From: Butyrivibrio sp.
GTDB taxonomy: Bacteria; Bacillota; Clostridia; Lachnospirales; Lachnospiraceae
NCBI GenBank assembly: GCA_024688095.1
Contig: JAILEJ010000521.1
Location: 1-8,869 of the forward strand
Length of the DNA: 8,869 bases
Direction of reading: 5' to 3'
Below, in pieces: positions 1 to 6,597 of the stretch (its first letter is position 1; every line of letters begins with the position of its first letter). The position numbers and the translations under genes were made by a program. Below the pieces are notes generated by a model that was not told the origin of the DNA, did no database searches, and worked only from the letters and a program-made list of their open reading frames with translations.

Positions 1-1071
1 ATATTTTTTGTTTTCATTGGCTTTTTTAGTGTTTTCTACAATATGTTTATCAGGAAAAAGGTTGATGTGACGGCTATGGGAAGGAGCGGACTTAGAACAC
101 TTTCTTTCAGAGAAAGGCTGGCAGAATCATTGATATATGTGGCTGGTTGTGCTGCTTCACTTATACTTGCAGTGCTTAGTTATACAGCATGTCTGTCACA
201 GATATTCCATGGTTACAGAGGACAGGAAGCGGTAGAAGCATTTACTGATGGCGGTAATATTATTACCAGGATATCTTTCTTTTTAGGGCTTCTGGAGGAC
301 TATGTTTTTGGAGGTATGTTTAAATCCTTATTATTATTGTTTATAGTTCTGATAGTAATAATACAGATTGTCGGAAAAATTCTTGATAATACTTCCGGGG
401 CAAGAGTTTCATTATCTGTGAATATCAGTGATTCAATGAAAAAAGTGCAGTTGGTAATGCCATCAATTTGCATATTGCTCTTATCCGTAATATGTTATTT
501 TCTTGTTGTTGCCAAAACAGCATTACTTCTTGGAGCTACATCTAACAGATATGAGATGCCTGTATATGGAATAATCATAATGCTTGTTTTTATGGGACTG
601 GATTTTGTATTACAGGAATGTTTGATGATGCTTGTTAAGAAAAAATATAAATTCATTAAAATGGCATCATTTGTCTGTATATCAATTCTTCTTTTGGTTG
701 TTGATATAAAAGGAATCCTGCTTGATGAAAATGTTCTGTTTTTATATCCTGAAGCAGAAGAGCGGGTTACATATGCTAAGGAAAATTCTGATATTCCTGT
801 TATTATTATGTTTAATGATTCAACTCCAGATAATGTATGGAGATTGACAGATCAGATATTATCGTATCCGGAAGCTTATTATGTTAGTGAGGGAAATACT
901 GAAGAAATAACCGATGAAACTATTATCAGTGCCGAAAAACTGATAGTATATGCGGCAGATCATGATAATAAAGAGGCACTTCTTCAAATGATAGTTGATA
1001 GTAATGAGAGTCTTGAACAGGTAACAGAAAGATATTCTGAAGAAATGTGGACAATGTATGTTGTTGAATAA
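1..1071 (+). CDS. Polytopic membrane protein, C-terminal part; possible GT-C/GT39-like glycosyltransferase (5' end outside window)
   Basis: The frame is open from the first base, so the gene starts upstream. The in-frame ATG at 43 has no ribosome binding site before it and lies just after a hydrophobic segment, so it is probably internal. Numbering from the first codon in the window (357 residues), hydrophobic segments lie near 1-17, 43-65, 104-125, 153-175, 187-208 and 220-241. A charged, probably extracytoplasmic alpha/beta domain of about 110 residues follows. Residues 166-189 carry a pattern (VAKTA, then SNRYEMPVY) that resembles the RY-x-x-P-x-Y element in late membrane helices of polyprenol-phosphate-sugar glycosyltransferases. 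The soluble tail (VIIMFND, NVWRL, YYVSE) also recalls tails of such proteins in Lachnospiraceae. This would place it in cell-envelope glycan synthesis. The assignment rests on short motifs only, and the catalytic N-terminus is not visible. It ends directly at a terminator. Confidence 0.55.
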   Translation: MFFVFIGFFSVFYNMFIRKKVDVTAMGRSGLRTLSFRERLAESLIYVAGCAASLILAVLSYTACLSQIFHGYRGQEAVEAFTDGGNIITRISFFLGLLEDYVFGGMFKSLLLLFIVLIVIIQIVGKILDNTSGARVSLSVNISDSMKKVQLVMPSICILLLSVICYFLVVAKTALLLGATSNRYEMPVYGIIIMLVFMGLDFVLQECLMMLVKKKYKFIKMASFVCISILLLVVDIKGILLDENVLFLYPEAEERVTYAKENSDIPVIIMFNDSTPDNVWRLTDQILSYPEAYYVSEGNTEEITDETIISAEKLIVYAADHDNKEALLQMIVDSNESLEQVTERYSEEMWTMYVVE

Positions 1072-1111
1072 AAAAACTTCGTAACCGTTTTAAATGGTTA
1101 CGAAGTTTTTT
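1071..1111. terminator. Bidirectional intrinsic terminator between convergent genes
   Basis: A perfect 16-bp inverted repeat has arms 1071-1086 and 1096-1111 (AAAAAACTTCGTAACC and its complement) around a 9-base loop. The A-run in one arm becomes a T-run in the other, so a U-tract follows the hairpin in both directions. It begins on the last base of the membrane-protein stop codon and ends three bases before the stop codon of the minus-strand EAL gene. It can therefore serve both. Confidence 0.93.
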
Positions 1112-1114
1112 GCG

Positions 1115-2803
1115 TTACAAACTCTTTTTCAGAAGTTCTGTAAATTCATCTTTAGGAAGTGGCTTTGAAAAATAGTAGCCCTGTATATAATCGCAGCCTT
1201 CATCCTTCAACATTTTATACTGGGTTTCATTTTCAACGCCTTCTGCTACAACTGGTACTGACAGGAAGTTTGCAATTTCCAGTATCAGCTTTATTACTTT
1301 GAAACTTGTTGGATCTGTATCCATGGAACGAACAAATTTCATATCCATTTTAAGTACATCGATTGGAAGAGAAGTTAACATATTAAGTGATGAATAACCA
1401 GATCCAAAATCATCCATTTCTATTTCGAATCCTTCATTTCGAAGGTTGCATACAGTTTCAATCAGCTGTTTCATATCCGAAGAATATGCTGATTCTGTTA
1501 TTTCCAAATGAAGATCAGATGAAGAGAGACCATTTTTATCTACAATTGATTTTATGATTTCAACAATATTTGGATCAAGAATATCAACACGTGATACATT
1601 TACAGAAACAGGAACTGCCTTTCCAAACGTGTCTTTCCAGTTTCTAATTGCTTTTGCTGTTTCGTTCCAGACATATCTGTCTACAAGTTGTATAAGTCCA
1701 TTTTCTTCAAAGAGAGTAATGAAATCTCCTGGAGATACCATACCAAATTTAGGGTGCTGCCATCTTACCAGGGCTTCTGCTGCACCAAGACGTGGAACAT
1801 CATCTTTAATATAATATTTAGGCTGGAGATATACTTTAAGCTGATTATCAGCAATACCATCATGTATATCATGAATAAGCTGTTCATAATAAACGTTTTT
1901 ATCATGAAGAGTCTGGTCGTATATTGCAATTGAATTCTGATAAGTATATTTTATTTTTGAACAGGCACTTTTTGCTTTATCAAAGGCAACCTTAAGATTG
2001 TTTTCGTCCTGAGGTTTGTGATATATACCAATATTTACATGAGCATGATGATTCTTAAAGTTTTTTTCAAGTTCTTTTTTGATATCTTTATCCAGCTCTT
2101 TGTAGGAATCATGATGATCCATATATAAATAGAAGATATCACCATCATAACGAGATATAATACCGTGATATTTGGAAACATACTCTGAAGCAACATTAGC
2201 AATCGTTTTCAGAACCTTGTCGCCTTCATTAAAACCGTACAACTCATTAAACAGTCCGAAATGAAAGAAATTCAGGACAACTGCATCCATATCCGGAATA
2301 TCGTCATATCTGTTCATTAAAGAAGCATATTCAAAGAAGAAACCTTTAGACAGAACACCTGTCAAAGGATCTTTTTCTGTGGATTTGATAATCATTCGAC
2401 CTTCATAAAGCTCAATGATTCTCCATACTCTTGCAAGAATAACTTCAGGAACATCATATGGCTTTTTTATAAAGTCGGCGGCACCCATTTTAAGACTTTT
2501 TGTTTCTGCAGTTTTTTCAGATGTAAGAACTATAAATGGAATATCTCTTATATATTCATCGCTTTTAGTTATTTCGATAACCTGAAAACCATCCATAATA
2601 GGCATATTTAAATCCAGGAGAACTATAGATATAGTGCTGCTTTGATTTCTTAATATTTCGATTGCCTGGGCACCATTTTCTGCATAAAGAACATTGTATT
2701 CTTCGTCCAGAATATTTCCAAGAATCTCTCTGTTTATCAGTTCATCATCAACAACTAATACTGTTCTTTTGTGTTGACCGTAATTAGTTAAACCTTTACG
2801 CAT
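1115..2803 (-). CDS. Response regulator with receiver, degenerate GGDEF and intact EAL domains; probable c-di-GMP phosphodiesterase
   Basis: This 562-residue cytoplasmic protein has three domains. The receiver (about 13-130) has the acidic pair D19/D20, phospho-acceptor D64, T94 and K114. The GGDEF domain (about 141-296) starts with DPLTG, but the signature is DGDIF at 220-224 instead of GGDEF. The usual metal-binding DxD-x-FK stretch is LNFFHFG near 177-183, so cyclase activity is unlikely. The EAL domain (about 303-560) keeps EALVRW at 343-348, N402, E434, DDFGSGY at 464-470, K485, E521 and Q541. These are the metal and catalytic residues of active c-di-GMP phosphodiesterases, which give pGpG. 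I infer a phosphorylation-controlled phosphodiesterase, with the dead GGDEF domain perhaps a GTP-sensing regulator. There is no membrane segment. The ATG start is supported by AGGAG at 2811-2815, seven bases upstream. The partner kinase is not in the window. Confidence 0.93.
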   Translation of the reverse strand: MRKGLTNYGQHKRTVLVVDDELINREILGNILDEEYNVLYAENGAQAIEILRNQSSTISIVLLDLNMPIMDGFQVIEITKSDEYIRDIPFIVLTSEKTAETKSLKMGAADFIKKPYDVPEVILARVWRIIELYEGRMIIKSTEKDPLTGVLSKGFFFEYASLMNRYDDIPDMDAVVLNFFHFGLFNELYGFNEGDKVLKTIANVASEYVSKYHGIISRYDGDIFYLYMDHHDSYKELDKDIKKELEKNFKNHHAHVNIGIYHKPQDENNLKVAFDKAKSACSKIKYTYQNSIAIYDQTLHDKNVYYEQLIHDIHDGIADNQLKVYLQPKYYIKDDVPRLGAAEALVRWQHPKFGMVSPGDFITLFEENGLIQLVDRYVWNETAKAIRNWKDTFGKAVPVSVNVSRVDILDPNIVEIIKSIVDKNGLSSSDLHLEITESAYSSDMKQLIETVCNLRNEGFEIEMDDFGSGYSSLNMLTSLPIDVLKMDMKFVRSMDTDPTSFKVIKLILEIANFLSVPVVAEGVENETQYKMLKDEGCDYIQGYYFSKPLPKDEFTELLKKSL

Positions 2804-2810
2804 TTATTTT

Positions 2811-2815
2811 CTCCT
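2811..2815 (-). promoter_or_regulatory. Ribosome binding site of the EAL gene
   Basis: AGGAG on the minus strand, seven bases before the ATG at 2803. It fixes the start of the receiver-GGDEF-EAL protein. Confidence 0.85.
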
Positions 2816-2868
2816 AAAATTATGACTTAAGCTTTAAAAAATAAATAGATTTATGATAAATCAATAAT

Positions 2869-2877
2869 ATTATATCA
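2869..2877 (-). promoter_or_regulatory. Candidate extended -10 promoter of the EAL gene
   Basis: On the minus strand this reads TGATATAAT, a perfect TATAAT with the TGn extension. No good -35 box sits 17 bases upstream (TGATTA), which is tolerable for extended -10 promoters. The transcript would start near 2862 and have a leader of about 60 bases, too short for a cyclic di-GMP riboswitch. Confidence 0.5.
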
Positions 2878-2951
2878 AATTATGGGATAGATAATCATTA
2901 AAAGAAAGTAAAATATTACTATAATATCTTGGAAAAATTGTTTTTTTGTAA

Positions 2952-2980
2952 TTGACATCCCATTATAGCACTCGTAAAAT
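2952..2980 (+). promoter_or_regulatory. Near-consensus sigma-A promoter for the tetR-led genes
   Basis: A perfect TTGACA at 2952-2957 is followed by a 17-base spacer and TAAAAT at 2975-2980. Transcription would start near 2987, giving a short leader that reaches the ribosome binding site at 2998. It is the strongest promoter-like sequence in the window and probably drives the TetR and RpiR genes, and perhaps the whole rightward cluster. Confidence 0.75.
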
Positions 2981-2982
2981 AA

Positions 2983-2994
2983 TAACAGACGTTA
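2983..2994 (+). promoter_or_regulatory. Possible operator: short inverted repeat at the transcription start
   Basis: TAAC-AGAC-GTTA is a 4-4-4 inverted repeat just after the -10 box and over the predicted start site. TetR-family proteins often repress their own promoters from such a position. The arms are short and could be chance in A/T-rich DNA. Confidence 0.25.
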
Positions 2995-2997
2995 CTT

Positions 2998-3004
2998 AAG
3001 GAGG
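2998..3004 (+). promoter_or_regulatory. Ribosome binding site of the TetR gene
   Basis: AAGGAGG, a full match to the anti-Shine-Dalgarno sequence, sits eight bases before the ATG at 3013. It is stronger than the sites of the three genes that follow. Confidence 0.88.
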
Positions 3005-3012
3005 ATTAAAAA

Positions 3013-3564
3013 ATGTCGAGAAAGGCTACAATTACTCAGAAAGAAATTGTTAACGCAGCATTTAAGATCACAAAAAAAGAAGGTTTCGATCAGATAACAT
3101 CAAGAAAGCTTGCGGCAGCAGCAGGTTGTTCAACCCAGCCAATTTTTAGAATATATGATGGTATGGATGATCTGAAAAAGGATGTCTATGACAAGACAGC
3201 AGCCTATTATCTTGATTATTATAATAATTATAATAAAACACATGATACACCATTTGTAGACCTTGGTCTTGCTTATATAGGCTTTGCTCAAAAGTATCCG
3301 TATTTATTCAGATTATTATTTATATCAGATGCTGCAGATTATACAAAGAGTATGTATGATCTTGTAAATGGTTCAGATGAGAATGTAGTCAAAGAGATAA
3401 AAAAGGCAGCTGAAAGAGGTGCTGTAAATGCAGAACAGCTCTTTATGAAAATGTGGATTTTTATACATGGTGCTGGTTGTATGGCAGTTACAGGTGATTA
3501 TGATCTAGAGGAAGAAGATTCAGTAGCTATGCTCACTTCTGCCTATAATTCATTTGCCGGTTAA
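3013..3564 (+). CDS. TetR/AcrR-family transcriptional regulator (WHG-type C-terminal domain)
   Basis: This 183-residue protein has the usual length and plan of the TetR family. The N-terminal DNA-binding domain (about 8-55) contains the helix-turn-helix in ITSRKLAAAAGCS (28-40), then PIFRIYDGMDDL, where most members have a Y-x-H-F-x-x-K-E-x-L pattern. The C-terminal domain includes AYIGFAQKYPYLFRLLF (87-103) and W148 with H152-G153. That resembles the WHG ligand and dimer domain (TetR_C_33). A tyrosine-rich stretch lies at 65-73. The ligand and target genes cannot be read from the sequence. It is the first rightward gene behind a strong promoter, and a short inverted repeat there might let it control itself. 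The next gene, another regulator, starts 17 bases after its stop. Confidence 0.9.
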   Translation: MSRKATITQKEIVNAAFKITKKEGFDQITSRKLAAAAGCSTQPIFRIYDGMDDLKKDVYDKTAAYYLDYYNNYNKTHDTPFVDLGLAYIGFAQKYPYLFRLLFISDAADYTKSMYDLVNGSDENVVKEIKKAAERGAVNAEQLFMKMWIFIHGAGCMAVTGDYDLEEEDSVAMLTSAYNSFAG

Positions 3565-3581
3565 TTTAATTGGGGTAATTT

Positions 3582-4508
3582 ATGGGAGAAGTTAAGGACG
3601 TCATAACCAGAATGAACGAAATGTATTCCGGAATGAGCAAGGGTAGAAAAGCTATTGCGGGATATATTTTTGATCATGTTGATGATGCAGTATTTATGAC
3701 TGCAGCAGAGCTTGGTGTAAAAGCAAAAACAAGTGAATCAACGGTTGTAAGATTTGCAATGTATCTGGGATATGAAGGATATCCTGAATTTCAGGAAGCA
3801 CTTGAGGAAGTTGTTTCTGCAAAATTCAGTAAAGTGGATCAGACAAGCGAAAGATATAAAGATAGTACTGATAGTGAAATTCTTGCATCAGTTATGAATG
3901 CAGACATTGCAAATATTCAGGATACTATGCAGAAAATGGATTATGCAGCTTTTCAGATGGCAGTCGATATTATTTTAAATGCCAGGACTCTTTATGTAGT
4001 GGGGCTTAGAAGCTGTGGACCATTAGCTGATTTTTTACATTTTTATCTTAATATGGTTCGTGGCAATATTGTTCTTGTTAAGACTACCAGTGTAAGTGAG
4101 ATGTTTGAGCAGATGATCAGAATAGATGAAAATGATGCTATTATAGGTATAAGTTTTCCAAGATATTCTATGAGAACTCTTAAATGTATGGAATTTGCAA
4201 ATGACAGAAATGCAAAGGTTATTTCAATTACAGATTCAATCCATTCACCGATGAACCTGTATTCATCATGTAACCTTCTTGCTCAGAGCAAAATGACATC
4301 AATAGTAGATTCTCTTACAGCACCACTTAGTCTTATAAATGCACTTGTGGTAGCTCTTTGCATGCGCAGACCGGAAGAGGTAAAAAGAGATCTTCAAATG
4401 CTTGAAGATACATGGAGTAATTATCAGGTTTATCTTAGTGATGAAATAGACTTTGCCAGTGATGGCCCAATTTTAAATTATCCATTAAAAAAGGATAATG
4501 AAAGATAA
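3582..4508 (+). CDS. RpiR-family (MurR/RpiR) transcriptional regulator with SIS domain
   Basis: The 308-residue protein has the standard RpiR length and order. An N-terminal HTH_6 domain spans about 1-77, with TAAELGVKAKTSESTVVRFA (40-59) followed by YLGYEGYPEFQ, both typical of the family. A SIS phosphosugar-binding domain covers about 125-262, including VVGLRSCGPLADF (139-151) and the family-typical ISFPRYS (190-196). Relatives sense sugar phosphates or amino-sugar phosphates and control uptake or catabolic genes. No sugar gene is adjacent, so the target is unknown. The ATG at 3582 has only a weak GGGG site (3572-3575) before it, which suggests modest translation or coupling to the TetR gene 17 bases upstream. 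The flavoprotein gene starts 32 bases after the stop. Confidence 0.93.
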   Translation: MGEVKDVITRMNEMYSGMSKGRKAIAGYIFDHVDDAVFMTAAELGVKAKTSESTVVRFAMYLGYEGYPEFQEALEEVVSAKFSKVDQTSERYKDSTDSEILASVMNADIANIQDTMQKMDYAAFQMAVDIILNARTLYVVGLRSCGPLADFLHFYLNMVRGNIVLVKTTSVSEMFEQMIRIDENDAIIGISFPRYSMRTLKCMEFANDRNAKVISITDSIHSPMNLYSSCNLLAQSKMTSIVDSLTAPLSLINALVVALCMRRPEEVKRDLQMLEDTWSNYQVYLSDEIDFASDGPILNYPLKKDNER

Positions 4509-4540
4509 AGGATTAGCTGGAATAATATTTTAGAGGTTTT

Positions 4541-5833
4541 ATGAAGAAAATTGCAGTTATAGGAGCAGGCGCCGCGGGAATGATGGCTGCATATGCAGCA
4601 GCTGAAAGCGGAGCTGAGGTAACACTCTTTGAAAAAAATGAAAAGGCAGGAAAAAAGATTTATATCACAGGAAAGGGCAGGTGTAATGTTACGAATGCCT
4701 GTGATGTAAATGATTATTTTGCCAATATAATAAGAAATCCAAAATTCATGTATAGCGCGATTTATGATTTTGATAATCAGGCTGTCATGGATTTTTTTGA
4801 GCAAAAAGGATGTAAGCTAAAAATAGAACGCGGAGAGAGAGTTTTTCCAGTATCTGATCATTCATCAGATATAATCAAGGCTATATTTTTTGCAGTAAAG
4901 GATGCTGGGGTTAAAGTACTTTTTGATACAGGTATTGATAATATTTTGTATGAGGCAGATCAGGTAAAAAGTGTAGTTACAACTGATGGCGATGTCTATG
5001 AGGTTGATGCCGTTATAGTTGCTACAGGAGGACTTTCATATCCTACAACAGGTTCTACCGGAGATGGATATTCTTTTGCAAAGGCATCCGGACATAAACT
5101 GGTACAAAGTTATCCGGCACTTGTTCCTCTTGAAATTAAGGAGGACTGGTGCAAAGATCTGCAGGGACTTTCTCTTAGAAATGTTTCTGTAGTACTTGAA
5201 AATATACCGGATGATAAAAAGGCTGAACTTAATGATGAATGCGCTGGAAAAACAAAAAAGAAAAAGGTTAAGAAGGTTTATGAGGGCTTTGGTGAAATGC
5301 TCTTTACGCACTTTGGTGTAAGTGGACCTTTGATGCTTACAGCAAGTAGCTTTTATGAGCCAGGGACAAATATGAGGATACATTTGGATCTTAAACCTGC
5401 ACTTACTTTTGAACAACTTGATAAAAGGATTATAAGAGATTTTGAAGCAGGTCTAAATAAGAATTTTGAAAATGCAGTCTCAGGTCTTTTTCCAACTAAA
5501 CTTATACCTGTGATGGTTAAACTATCAGGAATATCAGCCGATAAAAAAGTTAACGAAATAACCAAAGAAGAGAGACAGGATTTTGTAAAGCTTATAAAAG
5601 ATGTTCAGATGACTGTTACAGGAACAAGAGGATTTAAAGAAGCAATTATCACAAGAGGCGGTGTTTCTGTAAAAGATATAAATCCTTCGACTATGGAATC
5701 AAAACATAAAAAAGGACTGTATTTTGCAGGCGAGGTACTTGATGTGGATGCTGTTACAGGCGGCTTTAATTTACAGGTTGCATGGTCTACAGGACATCTT
5801 GCAGGAGTAAGCGCAGCAGGAAAGGAATTATAA
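4541..5833 (+). CDS. BaiN/HI0933-family FAD-dependent oxidoreductase
   Basis: This 430-residue soluble flavoprotein belongs to the HI0933-like family (TIGR00275, annotated as aminoacetone oxidase or BaiN-like NAD(P)/FAD-dependent oxidoreductase). The N-terminal dinucleotide fold has GAGAAG at 8-13 and the acidic strand end E31. The family signature GKGRCNVTN is at 44-52. ATGGLSYPTTGSTGDG (161-176) and the C-terminal FAD element LYFAGEVLDVDAVTGGFNLQ (393-412) are also present. The physiological substrate is uncertain for most members. BaiN itself was linked to reduction of bile-acid intermediates, but that should not be assumed here. A lysine-rich loop, KTKKKKVKK at 237-245, lies before the FTHFGVSGP motif (255-263). 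The start is preceded by a weak AGAGG (4532-4536). The stop is six bases from cmk, an arrangement I recall from other Clostridia, so translation is probably coupled. Confidence 0.93.
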   Translation: MKKIAVIGAGAAGMMAAYAAAESGAEVTLFEKNEKAGKKIYITGKGRCNVTNACDVNDYFANIIRNPKFMYSAIYDFDNQAVMDFFEQKGCKLKIERGERVFPVSDHSSDIIKAIFFAVKDAGVKVLFDTGIDNILYEADQVKSVVTTDGDVYEVDAVIVATGGLSYPTTGSTGDGYSFAKASGHKLVQSYPALVPLEIKEDWCKDLQGLSLRNVSVVLENIPDDKKAELNDECAGKTKKKKVKKVYEGFGEMLFTHFGVSGPLMLTASSFYEPGTNMRIHLDLKPALTFEQLDKRIIRDFEAGLNKNFENAVSGLFPTKLIPVMVKLSGISADKKVNEITKEERQDFVKLIKDVQMTVTGTRGFKEAIITRGGVSVKDINPSTMESKHKKGLYFAGEVLDVDAVTGGFNLQVAWSTGHLAGVSAAGKEL

Positions 5834-5839
5834 AATAAA

Positions 5840-6508
5840 ATGAGTAAATGTATAGCAATTGATGGGCCTGCAGGAGCAGGAAAAAGCACTATTGCCAAAA
5901 TTGTGGCAGGTAAGCTTGGATTTATATATGTCGATACAGGTGCAATGTACAGAGCAATGGCTCTTTACATGATAAAAAATAATATACCTAAAGAAGATTC
6001 CGAGAAAATAAGCAGCACATGTCAGAGCGCTGATATTACGATCAAATATGAGGATGGAGCTCAGGTTGTATATCTTAATGGAGAGAATGTTAACGGACTT
6101 ATCAGAACTGAAGAGGTTGGAAATATGGCATCTGTAAGTAGTACTAATGGAGATGTCAGAAAAAAGCTTGTTGAGCTTCAGCAGAAACTTGCCAGTGAGA
6201 CAAGCGTCGTAATGGATGGACGAGATATCGGAACAGTAGTACTTCCAAACGCAGAACTTAAGGTTTTTCTGACAGCAAGTTCAAGGGTTAGAGCAGAGAG
6301 GCGATTTAAAGAGCTTACAGCCAAGGGACAGGAATGTAACCTTGAAAAGATAGAAGCAGATATCATTGAGAGAGACAACAGAGATATGACAAGAGAAATA
6401 TCTCCGCTAAAACAGGCGGAAGATGCTATTCTTGTTGATTCTAGTGATATGACTATTGAAGAAGTTTCAGATAGGATAATAGAATTATATAAATCTAAAA
6501 CTTGTTAA
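5840..6508 (+). CDS. cmk: Cytidylate kinase
   Basis: The enzyme phosphorylates CMP and dCMP with ATP to CDP and dCDP in the cytoplasm, as part of pyrimidine nucleotide salvage and RNA turnover. The 222-residue length is normal. The P-loop is GPAGAGKST at 9-17. The substrate-binding segment VDTGAMYRA (31-39) follows, with DGRDIGT at 126-132. The lid and C-terminal segment has RDNRD at 178-182, R185 and SPLKQAEDA at 188-196. All hallmark motifs are intact. The ATG begins six bases after the flavoprotein stop. The nearest purine-rich site, AAAGGA at 5821-5826, is 13 bases away, too far for an efficient site, so translation probably relies on coupling. In many bacteria cmk adjoins rpsA; here ispH lies between them. 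Confidence 0.97.
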   Translation: MSKCIAIDGPAGAGKSTIAKIVAGKLGFIYVDTGAMYRAMALYMIKNNIPKEDSEKISSTCQSADITIKYEDGAQVVYLNGENVNGLIRTEEVGNMASVSSTNGDVRKKLVELQQKLASETSVVMDGRDIGTVVLPNAELKVFLTASSRVRAERRFKELTAKGQECNLEKIEADIIERDNRDMTREISPLKQAEDAILVDSSDMTIEEVSDRIIELYKSKTC

Positions 6509-6564
6509 AACATAGAATGTTAAATGTATTTTCGTTTTTATGACTATAAAGTTTTTGATTTATA

Positions 6565-6573
6565 TGTTATGAT
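6565..6573 (+). promoter_or_regulatory. Candidate extended -10 promoter of ispH
   Basis: TGTTATGAT (TGn plus TATGAT) sits in the 89-bp gap between cmk and ispH. The -35 position (TATAAA at 6545-6550) is poor. Transcription would start near 6580, about 18 bases before the GTG. This gap is the longest between rightward genes, and no terminator hairpin is visible in it. Read-through from cmk plus local initiation is plausible. Confidence 0.4.
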
Positions 6574-6583
6574 GAAATTGTTT

Positions 6584-6589
6584 GAAAGG
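6584..6589 (+). promoter_or_regulatory. Ribosome binding site deciding the GTG start of ispH
   Basis: GAAAGG ends eight bases before GTG at 6598. No in-frame ATG lies nearby, and the family N-terminus (V-L-L-A-E-x-A-G-F-C) starts immediately after this codon, so GTG is the start. Confidence 0.7.
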
Positions 6590-6597
6590 TAGATTTA

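Noticed and set aside
43..1071. Reading the first membrane protein as complete from the ATG at 43
   Set aside because: The frame is open to base 1, the sequence before 43 encodes a hydrophobic helix, and no ribosome binding site precedes the ATG.
1554..1933. Plus-strand open frames inside the EAL gene
   Set aside because: They lie antisense to a domain with full motif conservation, lack ribosome binding sites and resemble no known protein.
2804..2862. Cyclic di-GMP riboswitch ahead of the EAL gene
   Set aside because: The predicted leader is only about 60 bases, A/T-rich, and shows no GEMM-like stem pattern.
4478..5898. Minus-strand open frames opposite the flavoprotein gene
   Set aside because: They are low-complexity, cysteine- and phenylalanine-rich translations typical of antisense shadow frames in A/T-rich DNA, with no start signals.
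6509..6521. Hairpin AACAT-AGA-ATGTT after cmk as a terminator
   Set aside because: The five-base A/T-rich stem is too weak and no T-run follows directly.
6569..6592. ATG ATG start of a short peptide or leader before ispH
   Set aside because: The frame ends after seven codons at TAG, has no ribosome binding site, and overlaps the likely -10 box and the ispH ribosome binding site.
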